Positions 47,705 to 57,738 of a stretch of 64,000 nt of DNA are shown in pieces. The DNA is taken from contig CM057230.1 in assembly GCA_029891385.1 (NCBI GenBank), forward strand, positions 48,153,414-48,217,413, in the 5' to 3' direction. This DNA comes from Erythroxylum novogranatense. Its lineage: Eukaryota; Streptophyta; Magnoliopsida; Malpighiales; Erythroxylaceae. Position numbers and translations under genes: made by a program. The notes beneath the pieces were generated by a model that did not search any database, had not been told where the DNA came from, and saw only the letters and a program-made list of their open reading frames with translations. Within the stretch, counting starts at the first letter, position 1. Each line of letters opens with the position of its first letter.

Positions 47705-48104
47705 TCTCTAAAAGGAGGGGGCATGTACATCCTCATGGCATGCCGCTAATCCCAAATTTACCATGATAGAGGATGCGTTACTGTTAGCGGGTCCACAAGT
47801 TTGCACACGGGCATTGGTTTGACATTAATGCAAGGTGTGTGGTGAAATTTATGTCGATGGCTGATGAACTTCCAGGAAAGCCAAACATGGGAGTTGCACC
47901 ATAATTTTTCAATAAGGTTATTTTCGACATGTGTTGAAGTAAAAGGCATAGAATTGGTTTATTATAAGGGGGTATGCTTTTATGGTGGAGCATGATGCTA
48001 TAACGCATGATAATTCTCTCCCGTGAGAGTTATGTTATTTTTAGGTGATCTACATTAAGGTGGAGTGTGGTTGTGGGATCAACCAAAGTCGCCAAGGTGG
48101 AGAT
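47705..48104 (+). mobile_element. Distal internal part of the copia-like element
   Basis: About 400 bp between the inner nest and the 3' LTR, without RT, integrase or any recognisable coding motif. It ends with the polypurine-like AAGGTGGAGATTG. The autonomous relatives of this element would have about 3 kb of pol here, so the deletion predates or accompanied its spread. Confidence 0.7.
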
Positions 48105-48508
48105 TGTTGAGTTTGGCTTCTTTGTTGTCCCATCTTGGTTGGGGACAACAATTGGAGCAATACTCTTATCTATATAAGGAGGTTGCTACCTCCTTAGTCG
48201 ATGCACCAAACAAAGTCAAAGATTTGTATGACAAATTTGACTCTAGTTAAATTCCTCTTTTGAGGTAAGAGTTGGAGAGTTTGTCTTGTGTATTTCTTTG
48301 TGAGTGTATTGGTGCATTGGGGAATTGGGTGAGAGGAAAAATTATGTGATTGTAATAATTTTTCACATAGTAGATTTTCTTCTCGGTGTCCGTGATTTTT
48401 CTTCGGTTTGGGAGTTTCCACGTAAAATCTCTTGTGTTGTTATTTTCTGATAATTTTTTTCTATTAAATATCCTTGAGTGTGGGTTTGGAAGGTCTAAAT
48501 TCTCAACA
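48105..48508 (+). mobile_element. 3' LTR of the copia-like element
   Basis: TGTTGAGTTTGG...TTCTCAACA, 404 bp, matching 34700-35131. The right flank GAAAA matches the left one. Confidence 0.88.
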
Positions 48509-48513
48509 GAAAA

Positions 48514-49285
48514 TACCCAACAAACAAGTAGAAAAGAAGATAATATGAGGAGAAGAGCAAGAATAAAGCATAGGACATAAGAGAGAAACAAAAGAAGACC
48601 AAATTGACTTGAGCCAAGGAGACTATAAGGAAGCCATGAGAAAGTTAGAAGCCACGGTGGGCAACTAGAGGAAGTAGCAAAAAGAGAAGAAAAAAGAGCA
48701 AGAAGGAAACCATTGAAAGATCTAAAAAACATAATGTCAATATAAATCTTTTTGAACAATTCAAGAAACTAGCTAAATTGTTAGTCAATCTTCTCTTTCT
48801 TAATTCTCAATTAATTGTAATTAAATGTTCCTAAATTTAAAATTAAATTCAAAGTATGCTGAAATTTTTTAATTAAATTTCTTATATTTCTTCAATAAAA
48901 TAATTCCAAATTATCCTCAAATCCAACAATAAGTCTCCAATTAACTCTCTTTTACAAACTTTACAATTTAGACAAACTTTTTCTTATTTCTATTTTGCCT
49001 CACCTAAGACTAGAAAAGATTATCCTAGAAAATCCAAAATATTTGTAGACGGAGCCAATCATTAGTTCCCAACCGTGGGGTGAATAAATTCTATACATAA
49101 ATCGGTTAATAAAAGAAATAGAAAAAGTTCTTTTTGTATCACTTAAGTTAGATAGAATTTTGAACCCAAGAATGAAGAATAATTAGCTTTTCATTAATTA
49201 GAATATAATAACTATTTAGAATAATGAAATAGATTATATTTGTCGAGAAGTGCAAAATCGTATGGATGTGATTATGGATGGAGAC
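48514..49285. other. Intergenic, no gene seen
   Basis: AT-rich unique-looking sequence. The small reading frames here are not supported by composition or motif. Confidence 0.4.
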
Positions 49286-49412
49286 ATACGGGGCCTAGTG
49301 GCCCCCCCAAAGTTTTATAAAATATATTTTATTATTTTAATTAATATTATATATATATATATATATATATTATTTTTTGAAACTTTGTATATCTCTGTCC
49401 ATGTTTTAACCC

Positions 49413-49470
<58 letters not shown>

Positions 49471-49545
49471 GGGTTAAAACATGGGCATAGATATACTGAA
49501 AGTTTTAAAAATATTTTATTTTATTTTAATTAACTTCATATATAA
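49286..49545. repeat. AT-rich cruciform at the edge of the hAT remnant
   Basis: The inverted repeat at 49381-49417 and 49465-49504 (arms contain CCATGTTTTAACCC and GGGTTAAAACATGG) surrounds about 48 bp of (TA)n. A second (AT)n run lies at 49347-49372. The stretch starting AAAGTTTTATAAAATATATT (49309) is repeated in direct orientation at 49499. GGGGCCTAGTGGCCCC at 49286-49301 is a small palindrome that may belong to a hAT end. Confidence 0.7.
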
Positions 49546-49760
49546 GTTAAAATTATGTTATACAACTAAAAGATGGGGAAAAATCATTCTATAAAACAAC
49601 AAAGAGAGAATATGGGAGATAAAAATAAGAGAGGATGACTAAAATTATCTTGAAGGCTAAAGGTTAGCTTCGAGTAACTGAGAGTTCGCATATTGTTATT
49701 GAAATTGAGAGCAGTAAAGAGAGCGTGAAGAGGATAGAAGATACTATTACTCGTTTGTGC

Positions 49761-50480
49761 AATGTTATTGGAGGATCTTGTAAGCGTAAGGATATGCTTC
49801 GAGAAAAACAAATGGAGAAAGTGATGGTAGGAATTTCACAAGGGGTGATAGAAACTGAGTAAGGGTTGAATCAAGAAATGACATTGAAAAAAGCGGGAGA
49901 TATCTGTTGGGGTTCTCATTTTAGTACGCTCATTAATTTGCAACATTTATTTTCTTCTGTCATTGAGGTTCTTGAGTTTGTTGGAGAAAGTCAATATAAG
50001 TTTGCTTTTATGTATGGCATGTCTTGTCCTAAAGACTCCTTTTCTGCATTTGACATGGACAAATTGATTGAACTTACCAAATTCTATCCACTAGAGTTTC
50101 CTCCTATTATTTTAATTGAACTTGAATATCAACTTGGGAATTTTATCATTGATGTACATATGGATAAGAATTTCTCTGAATTAAGTGGAATTGGAGACCT
50201 TCCTAAGAGAATAGTGGCCACAAGAAAGCATCATGTATTCCCTTTGGTTTATTTGTTAGTTAAACTGTCATTACTTTTACCAGTTGCTACAGCCACAGTG
50301 GAAAGAGCTTTCTCCGCAATAAAAATTATCAAGAGTTCACTTCGTAATAAAATGGGAGATGACCTATTGAATGATTCTTTAATGTGTTACATTAAAAGAG
50401 ATGTATTTGCAAATATTGACAATAATCTTATTATGAAAACATTTCAATCTATTAAAAGTAGGCAAGGATCATTGTAATTT
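49761..50480 (+). pseudogene. hAT-superfamily transposase, C-terminal fragment
   Basis: One frame reads CKRKDMLREKQMEKVMVG, a TAA at 49860, then the long open part from 49866 to the stop at 50478-50480. It contains ICWGSHFSTLINL (the family's (R)WGSH block) and ends with the hAT dimerisation region (LSLLLPVATATVERAFSAIK, KSSLRNKMGDDLLNDSLMCY). Full plant proteins of this type (TTF-type zinc finger plus hAT dimerisation domain) are about 700-800 residues; only the last 240 or so remain and the N-terminal zinc finger is absent. It cannot transpose. GGGCCCTCTT near 50562 may mark the right end of the element. Confidence 0.85.
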
Positions 50481-51640
50481 TAACTATTTTATATTCTTAA
50501 GAAAACATTATGTTTTAATTTAATTTTGATATGAAATTTTTTGTAAAATTTATATTTTATTTGGGCCCTCTTATCTTAAATTTCGACTCAAATCCAACGG
50601 ATTTGATCCTCATTCTACATCTTGAACCATTTGATTATTTCTTTGTGGATTCCAATATGAAACTTTTGTAGATGTATTTCAAAGTATTCCTTTATCATTT
50701 CATCTAAGTGGGAGAGTTCTTTTAATTCTATAAATTTGAATATAACAAATTAGGCATGATTTCGCCTCCCTAACTTAATTGAAACTAACTAATGTAATTA
50801 AAACCTAAATTAATCTTTGATAAAAATGAAATTGAAAGTACAAAATGTTACAAACTACTAAAACTAAAATAAAAATGAAGCTAATTAAACTTAAAATGTT
50901 CATTTGATCCATTCAATATCTTAAATTCTTGATGCTTACCTGGCTCCAGCAAGGGACCTACCCGGCTCAAACGGAGATTAATCTGGGTGTGGAATGACTT
51001 AAAGGTACCTTCTCATAATTGAGACTCGCCTAGGATACCTCATGGGCAACAAAAAAAAGAGAGTAAATGCATGATTGTAAAGACTCGTTTGCTTTCTTTT
51101 CTCTCTTCAACTTATATCATTAAGACTGAGAGTGAATCTAATGAATAATCTATATGAAAGATTAGGGATTAGTTTAGGTATATATGGCTTAAAGATATCT
51201 TTCCATAATTGAGATCTTCCTAAAACATCTCGTGAGTAACAAAAAAAAGATCAAATTTTATTGAATTTATTCTTCCTTATATTTAAGATGAGTACGAATC
51301 AATAATTGCATTTGAACATTTTACATAGAAAAATGAAACATATATTAGGCATTTTAAAAATTAAAAAGTAATTTATAATTGATTTACTAAAATAATATTA
51401 AGATTGGCTATAATTTGAGTAAATTACAATCGTATCAACTTTACCTAATTAAAATAAGTATATATATATAAATTATTGACACAATTAATTACTTACTATT
51501 AGAAAAAGAACAAATTGTATCCTTCCATCTTTATCCATGCAATATATATGTATATAAACAAAGTACACCATCAAGGTTAAGATAGAGAAATACAGCCTTT
51601 TCAACTTTCGATCAAAATCAATCATATTATATCAACCAAT
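50481..51640. other. Intergenic with a diverged 190-bp duplication
   Basis: There is no gene. The block at about 50993-51060 (ACTTAAAGGTACCTTCTCAT ... CAACAAAAAAAAGA) is repeated with differences at about 51183-51250. The rest is AT-rich. Confidence 0.5.
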
Positions 51641-51938
51641 GTTTTGAAACCCAGATCGGTCATTGAACTGGTGGTTTTATTGGTCACCGGTTTGACCGAT
51701 TCGACTGGTTCAACTACCGGTCGAACCGGGTGACGTAATAATTATACAATGATTATATTTAATTATATATAATATTAAAAATATTAAAAAAATAAAAAAA
51801 TAAAAAAAATAGTTGAACCGGTTGGACTGATCAATTGACCGGTTCAGACTGGATCAATTAATAGCCGATTTTAATGAATAGACCGAACCACTGACCGATC
51901 ACCGGTCAGATCAACCGATCCGGTCCGAATTTAAAAAC
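51641..51938. mobile_element. Foldback/MITE-like element with long terminal inverted repeats
   Basis: The left arm GTTTTGAAACCCAGATCGGT and right arm GATCCGGTCCGAATTTAAAAAC are imperfect inverted repeats of about 100 bp rich in ACCGGTT-type words. They surround an AT-rich core of about 100 bp with A-runs. It has no coding capacity. A target duplication is not obvious. Superfamily unknown. Confidence 0.65.
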
Positions 51939-52345
51939 AGAGAATTATCAACATGAATGTAAAAGACGATATTGTTTTTAACAAGAGAGATGACCATTCC
52001 TTGCACATAATGAATTGACACACAAATTTTCAGTACTATGGTGGGACCAAGCTTTTGGGCGTAAATCAAACGGCAAAGCTGTGTTAACACCGAAAAATTT
52101 AGTTCGTCACATAAAAAAAAAAAACACCGAAAAATTTAGAGCAACAGCAAAATTATTTACTATTCGTACAGAAGGGCAAGTTGGATGTTGTCGAGTGCGG
52201 AATCCTTAGGCTTTTATCATCTTATTGCCTTTTCTTTTTCTTTTTTGCAGGAACCCTGCTTTCCACCTTCATAAAAATGAGATGGGACACTGAAAGCAAA
52301 GCTAATTTACCAGTTGCAAGCAAGTAGAAGAGGGCACAGATCCTA
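51939..52345. other. Region downstream of the PDLP gene, no separate gene seen
   Basis: It probably includes the 3' UTR of the minus-strand PDLP gene (lower coordinates are downstream). The plus-strand frame at 52015-52209 has no recognisable features. Confidence 0.4.
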
Positions 52346-53972
52346 TCATTTACCGCCTGCAAATCGACACAAGGAGAAGAAAATCAGACACGATTCACAA
52401 TTTTGGATGAAGGTTGTGGGTTGTTCATCCAGAAGATTGAAAATGTATAAACATCAGAGAAAGTATATATATGAAGACCTTTTCCTTTTTCGCATGCTTT
52501 TCGTAAGAAAGAGAGGAATACAATAAGCAAGAAAACCCCAGCAATTAGGCCAATTAGTATTGCCAGAGTCTTCTCAATCTCATCTTCATTATTGTTACCT
52601 GTAAAGCAGATTAAAGAAACATCAGACGAAAATATTAAACCATAAACAGCAATCATGGATTGATTACTATCACTTTGTAAATTCCTATCAAATTATGAAC
52701 AATGATCGTTTGACATCATCCGATAAAAGACAACAGATACCATTATTTGTTTTCACCATGTAGATCATGTCAGGGGAACAACTACTTTTGAGTTTAGAGT
52801 AACGTCATATTCATCATCAATTTTTATTAAGGAACGTTATCATAATCCAAACCTCTCAGAAAGTGTAAAGCATTTTACCCAAATCCACCAACTCTGTATG
52901 GGTTAAAGAAGCAAGGAATTCCGATAAAGCTTGATCCAAAATCTCCTTACTAGTTAACTTTCATTAGAATCATTACTTCAATACAACCAGCAGTAACTAA
53001 CAAACCAGACAAAGGACGAGTCAGTGCCCTTCCTTATCATTTCTTAAAATATAGAATCAAACATAAATCCCACATCTATCCTACGCATTCAAATTAGAAA
53101 TCACATCATAATCGACTTGAAAGTAATTTAAAAATTAAAAATATACCAAAATTGTTCCTTTTTTAAACCAATTTGGACCCCCAAAAAGGAATATCTAATA
53201 AAAACCCGGAAACCAGGACCCGCCGGCACAGATGTTGGTGAAAGTGCTTACCATTTCCACCATGCGAGTGAGACCCACTTCCGGAGATGCGCAAGTAGCA
53301 TTTGGCCAAGTACATGTCGCCCCATGCAGCGGTGGCGCACTCCGTTTTAAGCCGTCGGATTGCCTCCGACAAGCAATCTTGGCACTCACTCGCACTCAAA
53401 TCCTGGACACACTGAGCTCTAGCGTAGAAATCCCCAGACCCTCCAACCCTATAAGGCTTGTAGGACCCATCACTTGCACCCAAATAATCCAACACCCCAT
53501 CACGCGTGGTCAACGCATCCGAACCGTACCCGATCAACGGCCCACATTTCTTCAACACCTCGGTTTTGTCCTCCACACCCAAGAACATGACGTTGTCGTA
53601 CTTGACGAAGCAGCCGTCGAGCTGCAACAAGCCGCCGGTGGAGTCCAGGCAGATGGTACCCAGCTGGTTTACTGCTCGGGCCACGCAGGAGGCGCAATTG
53701 CCCGCCATGAGATCGCCTCGGCATTGGAAGAGGCCGTAGAGGGTGTCCGTCGGTGACGAAGAACTCTTGATGGTGAAGTTGTTGTAGGTTGCGGATGTGG
53801 CTGAGTTGACGAGCGAGGTTAGGAGCGAGTTGACGTTGGACTCGTACGGAGTGCCTGGGGTGTATTTCAGCTGTGAACAGCCGCCGTAGACGAAGGAGTC
53901 TATGGCGGAGAATGTTGAGGTTATGAGGAGCGAGTATATTGTGAGAAGAAGAGAAACAGCAACCTTTGTCAT
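52346..53972 (-). CDS. PDLP: Plasmodesmata-located protein (two DUF26 domains, one TM), three exons
   Basis: Exons on the minus strand are 53972-53252, 52598-52479 and 52356-52346 (11 nt), giving 283 residues. I chose ATG 53972 (MTKVAVSLLL) because it opens a signal peptide (1-23, ending STFSA); an upstream in-frame codon at 54104 gives a poor leader. DUF26 domain 1 has C84-x8-C93-x2-C96 and domain 2 has C188-x8-C197-x2-C200. A Gly/Ser/His linker and a single TM helix (about 251-272) follow, then a short cytosolic tail RKACEKGKGGK. No kinase domain follows, which separates PDLPs from cysteine-rich receptor kinases. PDLPs sit in the plasma membrane lining plasmodesmata and control cell-to-cell flux through callose. 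The family subtype is not resolved. The last intron has a weak donor (AAAAG/GTCTTC). Confidence 0.9.
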
Positions 53973-55173
53973 CGTTGGAGACAGGATCAGTTCTTGTGCT
54001 GCTGAAAGAGCATGATAGGTGTTTGGTGTTTTTGTGTGCGTAACTGGGGAGAGGGAGAGAGAGAAGTGAGGAACGTGGATTTGTTTGCTTGGGAGAGAAT
54101 TCACGTAAGGGAGCTGTTCATATGATTGCAGTTGCAGAGAAAACTTGCAATGGATTCTTCAAAGAAGTTCTTCATAGAGCTAGGAATTCTTATTCGGTTT
54201 GGAAGTTTCCATTCTTTCCATTTTTGCCCTCGATATATCTTCACCTTCAATTATACATTGCTTCCTATGCCTATACCTACTAAGCTGCATTAACGATGCC
54301 TGATCATGGTTGACTTGTTGGACAATCGTCCAGGAAACGTACCGCTTATTATTATTATTATTTTTGTTACACGGGAACTGAAATATTAAGAATCTAAAAG
54401 CATAGGCACAGGGGTGGGGACGCTGGAGGGGAGGTCGCGAGGATGACGCAATTCAGCCGAATCCTGAATTAAGACTTCGTGAATAAACGATGGTAGATTC
54501 TATAAGTACTGAAAGCCTGGCTTAGATGCAGCTGCTAAAGAGACAAAGAGATCAGATCAGCACACAAAGTACCGCTTATTATTGTTATAGAGGAGATGCG
54601 CAAGCTTCTCGCTTCCATACTAGTGAGACAATAGACGAGGTTCAAAACCTCTAATCGTTATACAACAACTTGAATATAAGCCTTTTATGAATTTCTGGTA
54701 TAAAAAGGAGTTTTTGTTAACACTACCAGTTCATAATAAAATGAACTGTAACTGTTAATTTGGTTTTGTAGTTTTTTTCCTCACGTAAACCAAAAAAAAT
54801 AAAAATAAAAATCCAAGGACAAAGTCGTGATTGACAATTTTCGCCTAGACGGATCCGCAAAAACAACAACTAACCAGGCCGTACACGGTGGCCACTTGCT
54901 AAGGGCTCATTTTTATATAATAAAATAGGATTTATTTTTATTTTTATAAAAATAAAATAAAATAAAATAGAGCCTAATCTTGATATCGTAAAAATAATAA
55001 AAAGAATATATATTTTATTTATTTTTATTCTATATAAAAATCTAAAATAGGCAAAAATAGACACTTTTTTGTTTTACCCAAGCTTATAAATATTAAGAAC
55101 GCCCTGTAACTAAGTAGTTACTTTCAAATATCTTACCAGACATAGAAATAAATAAATAAATAAAATAATAAAA

Positions 55174-55216
<43 letters not shown>

Positions 55217-56092
55217 TAAAAAAAGGAGATGATGATGATGATGATGATAATACAACAATTAAAAAGATGATGATAATAATAATAAAATTTTAAGAATTAT
55301 TTTATAAATTTTAAAATTATCCTAAATAGTATTCAGCACTAACAAGTACCAATATAATATCCTACTAAAATTAGCTTTGGTACCAGTAACAATATGGTAT
55401 TTATAACATTGATATGTAATGCTTGTGTTCAACCATTGGGTGAGAAATTACCTTTTTAAGGGAATTCATACGCATGGTTTATACATTTACTTGTCAGATT
55501 ATATAATCTTATGCTACATTTCATACCTTGTCTTTTTCTTGATTAAGTCATGTTGAAGCTAGTTAGATTGATGAGAAATTCTTTGATATTCGTAAGTTGG
55601 TTATATTTATGGATTAAATTTTGATTATTTAAACTATAAAGATTAATTGCATTGTCTAATCTTTCTTTGATAGTAATTAAATCATTATTATTAATAAAAA
55701 ATTGTAGTCTTGGCTTAATTCAGAGAGCCATCATTAAGGCCCTATTATAAACAAGCTCTAGAAAAATAGCCATCAGACTCTAAAATGAAAACTATGGAAA
55801 AACCTATAATCATGGAGAAAATAAATGCCGTCCCTACCAAAACTCTCAAGGAAGAAATGAAAAAGATTACTTCTGAAATCTTCTATGACTGCTTTCAAGT
55901 ACTAAATGACTAGAAAGAAGATCAAAAAATATTTTAATACTATCCTTAAAACTGAGGACGATATGGACCAAAAGTTATTATATTTCCAGGCATTGATGCA
56001 CTCATTACTTACCTCTTTTTCTAAAGTTGTTGAGCTCCAGGTCGCAGCACGTATTTTGAGGCTATTATATGAGATGGTCGTGAGAGGAGGAG
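53973..56092. other. Upstream region of the PDLP gene and intergenic DNA with microsatellites
   Basis: The minus-strand leader just before the PDLP ATG is rich in CTCTCTCTCC (54045-54066). AGTACCGCTTATTATT-like words occur near 54338 and again near 54570. AT-rich low-complexity sequence fills 54880-55070. (AAT)n lies at 55177-55216 and (GAT)n at 55228-55250. The frame at 55906-56160 and the sequence upstream of it read like decayed coding DNA but match nothing I know. Confidence 0.45.
55177..55250 (+). repeat. AAT and GAT microsatellites
   Basis: About 13 AAT/ATA triplets are followed by about 7 GAT triplets. Confidence 0.9.
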
Positions 56093-56162
56093 GTTGGGAG
56101 CTCAAAATTTTAAGGAGACTAGTAGCGTCAGCTCTGGTGGACTTCACTGCGGCAAACTAAAT

Positions 56163-56390
56163 GTTTCGCCGCGGTGAAACCTTGTGTGCATTGCCTAGGA
56201 CCCTTTGGGAAAAATATGCCATCCTTTCCCGCAGTGAAGTTTTAGATAGACACCAACTCCCTTTGGGAAAAATACGTCGCGACAAAAGTTTGTCCTTCGC
56301 CACGACAAAGCTCTCTAACTAAGCAATAGCAGCTCTTAGGGAAGGTTCATCGCGACAAACTTCTAACTTCATCGTGGTGAAACCATCATC
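56163..56390 (-). repeat. Third type of GC palindrome array in an LTR
   Basis: Words TTTCGCCGCGGTGAAA, ACGTCGCGACAAAAG, TTCGCCACGACAAAG, TCATCGCGACAAAC and TCATCGTGGTGAAACC recur, interspersed with CCCTTTGGGAAAAATA twice. The core resembles the CGTCGCGACG unit of family B but the surrounding unit differs. Confidence 0.7.
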
Positions 56391-56595
56391 CAGTCCTAAC
56401 ATTTAACACACTAGTTATACACATACATACCAATTTACAACCACATTAACTATTCAAACAAAAGATAATTGTGAACATATACAAAAGAGACTTTTTCAAT
56501 TCTCATTACTTAACAAAATGAAGTTTGAACGTAACTTTAGTTACATATCAACCAACATATCAATAACTTAATACAAAATACAAATGGATGCTTTG

Positions 56596-57738
56596 TTGGC
56601 CCCCAAATTTTTTTCTTGATGAATAAGTATGATTTTTGTTAATTATGAGATCTTTATGAAAGTTTGTGGAGTTAATTATTATGTTGATGTTAGAAAGGTT
56701 ATATGATATAAGTTGATTGAATTAAAGTGTTAAAGTTATAAGAATGTTCAAGGGTGTTTTTGGCAAGACACTTAAGAATAAAGAACATAAGGCATATAAG
56801 GAAAGGTTTGAATTAAGTTAGAGTTAATACGATGTTTAAGAAGATTAAAGGAGTTAGGAGGAAAATGAAAGAAGGGGCAAAATGGGAATACCAAAAGAGA
56901 GGAGGAGTATTTTTGAAAGGACAAGACCAAAATGTGATCTTATATTTAAGAGAAGGAGAAAACGTGAATTGGGGCATTTTAAAAGAAGTTAAATGCGTGG
57001 ATGAGAAAAAAAAAGAGAAGAGAGAAGAAAAAGAAAGTTTCGGTTTTGAGATGAAAGAAAGAAGAAAAGCTAGAGTTTCAATTTTCTAAGCCTCCAAGAG
57101 AGATTTTGAGGTTGTTCAAGAAGGGAAAAAAGGGTAGAGGAAGAGAAGAGCTTCCATTTGAGCTAAAAACCTTTTCGTTTGGTGAAAGAATCAAGGGATC
57201 AAAAGAGGCCTATTTCAGTTAGATCATCTCACGGAGTACACATTAAATATACAGCAGAAAAGAGCCTTTGGTACCTCAGGTTGTTTGTAAAGAGAAGAGG
57301 CATTTTGAGCAAATCTGTAAGCAAGGAAATCAAAGTAGGTACATGTTTATAATAGAATAAATAAGCCATTACTGTTTTTCTTTAGATCAAAGAAGTTTAT
57401 TGATTTCAATTGCATCGTAAGTATTGCATCTATTGCTTTTGAATGATATGTGAAATCTGTTATATGTTTGTTACATGAATTGTGTGATGATTTATAAAAA
57501 GACTTTGCAAGTGATTTCTGAAAAAACATATTTATGAAGTCACGTTTTTGAAATATTTCAAGTATATGAAAAGTAAGTTTTCAAGAAGTGCCATTTTAGG
57601 CAACAAATTTACAAGTTATGAAATATGTGTTATGTGAATTTGTGGTAGTCTCTCAAGAATTATCACGTGTAAGTTGACTAAGCTATAGGCTTCTCCCGCC
57701 TGCTTGCTAGTGGCACGGAGCTCCTTCATAGACTCTCT
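56596..57738 (+). mobile_element. Truncated B/C-type LTR, plus orientation, nested
   Basis: It starts TGTTGGCCCCCAAATTTTTT like family C (15026) and has the same purine-rich stretch, then the TTCTCCCGCCTGCTTGCTAG block near 57693. It stops near 57738 without the CCAACA end. ATGCTT flanks both sides (about 56589 and 57739), which may be chance. Confidence 0.6.

Larger units (their letters stand above)
34700..48508 (+). mobile_element. Short Ty1/copia-like element (gag only) containing a four-layer nest
   Basis: LTRs 34700-35131 and 48105-48508 are clearly homologous (TTTGTTGTCCCAT, TATATAAGGAGGT, TCTTGTGTTGTTATTTTCTG shared) and flanked by GAAAA on both sides (34695-34699 and 48509-48513). 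The 5' LTR start has TA in place of TG. A degenerate PBS (TGATATCAAAGCC) follows the 5' LTR, and AAGGTGGAGATTG, typical of copia polypurine tracts, precedes the 3' LTR. Without the nested insert (36229-47699 plus one duplication) the element is about 2.3 kb and holds only a gag remnant. It is probably non-autonomous. Confidence 0.9.

Noticed and set aside
53232..53756. 174-codon plus-strand open frame
   Set aside because: It is antisense to the PDLP exon, whose minus-strand frame has a signal peptide and both DUF26 cysteine motifs. GC-rich exon sequence opens the opposite frames by chance.
56832..57089. 85-codon plus-strand frame with many Lys and Glu
   Set aside because: It is the same purine-rich LTR tract in the nested B/C-type piece, not a gene.
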